Translations under genes and position numbers: made by a program
Notes under the pieces: generated by a model
The model's input: the letters and a program-made list of their open reading frames with translations, nothing else
What the model was told of the DNA's origin: nothing
Databases searched by the model: none
Assembly: GCF_001640805.2 (NCBI RefSeq)
Contig: NC_066835.1
Span: 8,984,227-9,048,226 of the forward strand
Direction of reading: 5' to 3'
From: Lates calcarifer
Lineage: Eukaryota > Chordata > Actinopteri > Centropomidae
Length of the DNA: 64,000 bases
Shown here: positions 45,096 to 64,000 of the stretch, piece by piece
How the letters are laid out: every line of letters begins with the position of its first letter
Numbering within the stretch: position 1 is the stretch's first letter

Positions 45096-45984
45096 TTTAT
45101 TTCAGAACTTTTCACAATTTATTTAAACATCTCACATATACAAAATAGGTACAATAGACTTTGTGGTGTCATTTTTTGAGAGAGAGAGAGGCCGCCTAAA
45201 AACCATTCAGAATTGGATGAACTATGTGCTGTCAGTATGAACACTGGGTGCGGGATTTGAAGAGTAAAAAAGCCTGAACAAAAAACCAAAACAAAAAAAA
45301 ACCTTCTAGACAAAACAAAAAAAGAACAAGACAAAATAAAACAAAACAAAAACCAGACATTAGGTTTAGGAACATTCCACCTGCTTAAAGTGGGGGAGTA
45401 TCAGGGGACGAATGCAAGACTCCTCAAAGGTCAATACAAAGTAATACAGTAAAAAGTGGTTTGCTCCACAGCTGCATATTAGCACCATAGATCTCTGCTT
45501 CAAGTAACTGAGCACCTTCCGATACGGGACAAAGCTTGAAGCATTAGAAGTCTTAACATCTCGGTTGTGGACCCAGGTTTTGTCAATAGTATTTTCTTTA
45601 GGTACAGGCATGAGGTAGTTTAAACCTTTTTTCATGGAAATTGTGGTTTTAAACCTCCTCCTTGGAAGATATACAAAGACCACAAAGTGATGCATACTTT
45701 CAGCGTTTTTATTACACTTCTTTTATTTTTTACAAAAGGATGACATGATGTCCCACAACAAGGTGTTTTCCCGCGTCCCTTTGGGTTGCTGTATTAATTT
45801 GCATTGCACAAACGCTCCGTTCAGTCCGTTCAGTCCTCTCCGATAGTTGCCCATCTTAAGCAAGTGGATGCGCAGAGAGAAATCAGCATTCGGTATAAAA
45901 AAAAAAACAACACAGAAAGAAGGGCAGAGATTTTGTTTTTTTCGTTCTTTCTCTCTTTTTGGTGTTAATTTATCATGAGTCTAT
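45096..45984 (-). other. col1a2: col1a2 3' UTR with candidate polyadenylation signals
   Basis: Sequence downstream of the stop codon. Minus-strand AATAAA hexamers occur at 45727-45722, 45713-45708, 45123-45118 and 45101-45096, which suggests a short and a long UTR. An (AAAAC)-type A-rich stretch lies at 45275-45355. Confidence 0.45.
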
Positions 45985-62210
<16,226 letters not shown>

Positions 62211-64000
62211 CTGTGGCGTTGGAGAGATGAGATGGGGAGAGAGAGGGAGAGGAGTAGGGCGGGGAGAGAAGAGGGGATAATCAGTTAGAACACAATAAGC
62301 ATTTTTAGAGTAAAACAGTCACAGAACAGAAACAATGTCATTTCCATCCATCTATACACTTGTTCAGTGTGCTAACATCTTGCTACAGCTCAGTGGAAAG
62401 TGTTGTTTGCTTCTCATTATGTGGAAACAAGACTGAATGCCTCCATGTAGAAAATAATTATGCACAATAACCATGTTAGAGGTTAATAACCTCATGTTCG
62501 AAGACAGCTGCAACTTCAGAGAATATTCAGTGTGAGATAGAAAGCTGTTTGTTTGTTCTGAGGGCCTCAACCTTCATCTAGGGCACAAAGAGCACATGAG
62601 CGCGTAACTACACTCATCACCTGCGTGTGGAAATCCTGGACCAGTGTTTCTTTCATGACCGCATTGTTTATTTGTTGACAGTCTGCCTGCTGTGAAACAC
62701 ATCTAAACCCATGTCTAAAAAGTCGACCCGTGGGCCATGTCTGCACTGTAAGTGTGAATCACAGCAAAGTGTCTACCTCTGTAACGTGAATCTCAGTGTT
62801 CAATAGCATTCCAGATATTAAGGCCCCAGCTGCCAACAGGCCTGAACAGGTAGTGTATACCCTTGGGACAGGAATAGTTGGCCTGCTACTGCAAACAAGA
62901 GCTACAGTATCTGTAATGGGGACTGTATGACATCTGTTACTGATGCTATGTCACCTCTCCTACAACATTATTAAAAGAGCATACAAGTGTGATAGGACTG
63001 TGGCTCAACTTTGACTTTCAGTCCAATTAGAAAAGTCTTATTCAGAATTATATATGAATACTGTTTCAATTGCGATCATCTGACAACTGTATCCTTCATT
63101 TGTGGCTGATGCTTGTATCTCACATCTACGTCTTGCTGCAGGTGTGCCCTCTCTGAATCTGGATCAGCTGGTCATGACTGGGTTTTGGCACAGCTGGGGA
63201 CCTCCCTATGAACTCTGACGTGTCGTGTCCAATTTGGACCACAAGGCGGCGCAGTTGGGCATTCAAGGTAACGAGAAGCTATTCATTTCCCTATATGACG
63301 AGCTATAATGATGAAAAAGATGCCTTCAACTTAAATGCACATATTAAGATATATGAATTTTGAATGGTTCTGTGATTTAAATGATGTTAAACTATATAAG
63401 TGTGAACTGTAAATAAGGTCAGAGGCTATTTAGCTTAAAAATATTAAAAATATTGAAATTTGATGTAAATTACTGTAATTTCTACTTAAGCTTTCATGAA
63501 TAGATTTGTCTCTTCAAAGAGGAGAATTTTTTTTTAAGTGGTGCCAAGTAGATGTTTGCACCCATGCCCACCAGGGGGAGACATCGCAGTTTCCTATGAT
63601 AAAGCCTCATTCCCTGGACGTCTGGATGGAACAATGTGTACAACGCCCCAGAAAGTTTTTCATCCTATGTCTAAGAGAAAATCCACATTTAGCCTATTTT
63701 TATAACTCCACATGCATTAAAAGCTTTGAAAAGACACTAGGGCGACTACTTCTACATCTCTTTCAAAGCGACAAAACTTTTTTTTCAGGAGTGCAACTTC
63801 TCCCTCTCGGAAACTAATCAAATGATAATAATTATATCCTTGGAAAAAGAAAAATGGAAGAATCCTCTGCATGAGCTCAATCCGTTGAGTTTAATTCAGC
63901 AGTGCTTAGAGCTGTCTTCAGGTTGACCCTTGATGTAAGTCCCAAAACAAAAGCCAAAAGCGCAAGATCCTCAAGCAGTGGGACCCGAGAAGAAAAAAAT
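62211..64000 (-). other. col1a2 first intron, truncated by window edge
   Basis: A pyrimidine-rich acceptor tract (minus strand) lies directly right of 62210. I searched the minus strand for a signal-peptide exon and found none, so exon 1 and the promoter lie beyond 64000. A CTCF-like site (CCACCAGGGGGAGAC, 13 of 15) lies at 63568-63582. Confidence 0.6.

Noticed and set aside
62211..64000. Signal-peptide exon of col1a2 in the right end of the window
   Set aside because: No minus-strand ATG followed by a hydrophobic stretch and a donor was found. The ATG near 63872 gives an unconvincing sequence.

Overview
The window is nuclear DNA from a ray-finned (teleost) fish, probably a spiny-rayed species. 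It has intron-rich vertebrate genes with canonical GT-AG junctions, low background CpG, many CA microsatellites and Tc1/mariner and LINE remnants typical of fish. I recognise four protein-coding genes: ppp1r9a (neurabin-1, minus strand, running off the left edge), sgce (epsilon-sarcoglycan, plus strand), casd1 (sialic acid O-acetyltransferase, minus strand) and col1a2 (collagen alpha-2(I), minus strand, first exon beyond the right edge). This is the gene order of human 7q21.3 (COL1A2-CASD1-SGCE-PPP1R9A) read in reverse. The therian retrotransposon-derived gene PEG10 is not present between sgce and ppp1r9a.

Layout. 1-16.5 kb: 5' part of ppp1r9a, with coding exons at 819-939, 1705-1837 and 13151-14541, an 11.3 kb intron, and a CpG-richer promoter or noncoding first exon near 16.1-16.5 kb. 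16.5-19.1 kb: head-to-head intergenic interval with a 26-bp minisatellite and a CTCF-like site. 19.1-30.5 kb: sgce, 12 coding exons; the last exon can be read in two frames depending on a 38-nt cassette exon. 30.5-32.7 kb: tail-to-tail interval without a recognisable gene. 32.7-41.75 kb: casd1, 18 coding exons, with a 975-bp Tc1/mariner element in intron 2. 41.9-45.1 kb: intergenic, with a broken Tc1 transposase remnant and a cluster of perfect hairpins including a 17-bp stem. 45.1-62.2 kb: col1a2, 50 exons resolved; the helix exons add up to exactly 1014 residues. 62.2-64 kb: first intron of col1a2.

The genes are not an operon-like unit. They act in different places: synaptic actin/PP1 scaffold, dystrophin-associated membrane glycoprotein, Golgi sialate O-acetylation, and extracellular matrix. 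The block is a conserved syntenic unit that became an imprinted domain in therian mammals.

Most notable observations: (1) ppp1r9a, sgce and casd1 each carry a single one-base frameshift in an otherwise intact, conserved exon, which looks like consensus indel error more than gene decay; (2) the dual-frame terminal exon of sgce; (3) fusion of the exons equivalent to human COL1A2 exons 14 and 15, and a predicted 5-nt second exon in col1a2; (4) the hairpin cluster at 43.7-43.9 kb, the one structure I cannot explain from known features; (5) a perfect CTCF consensus downstream of col1a2 that is convergent with a weaker one in the ppp1r9a-sgce interval. I did not find a convincing wholly new gene system. 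Exon boundaries were read by eye from splice signals and homology remembered from human proteins.
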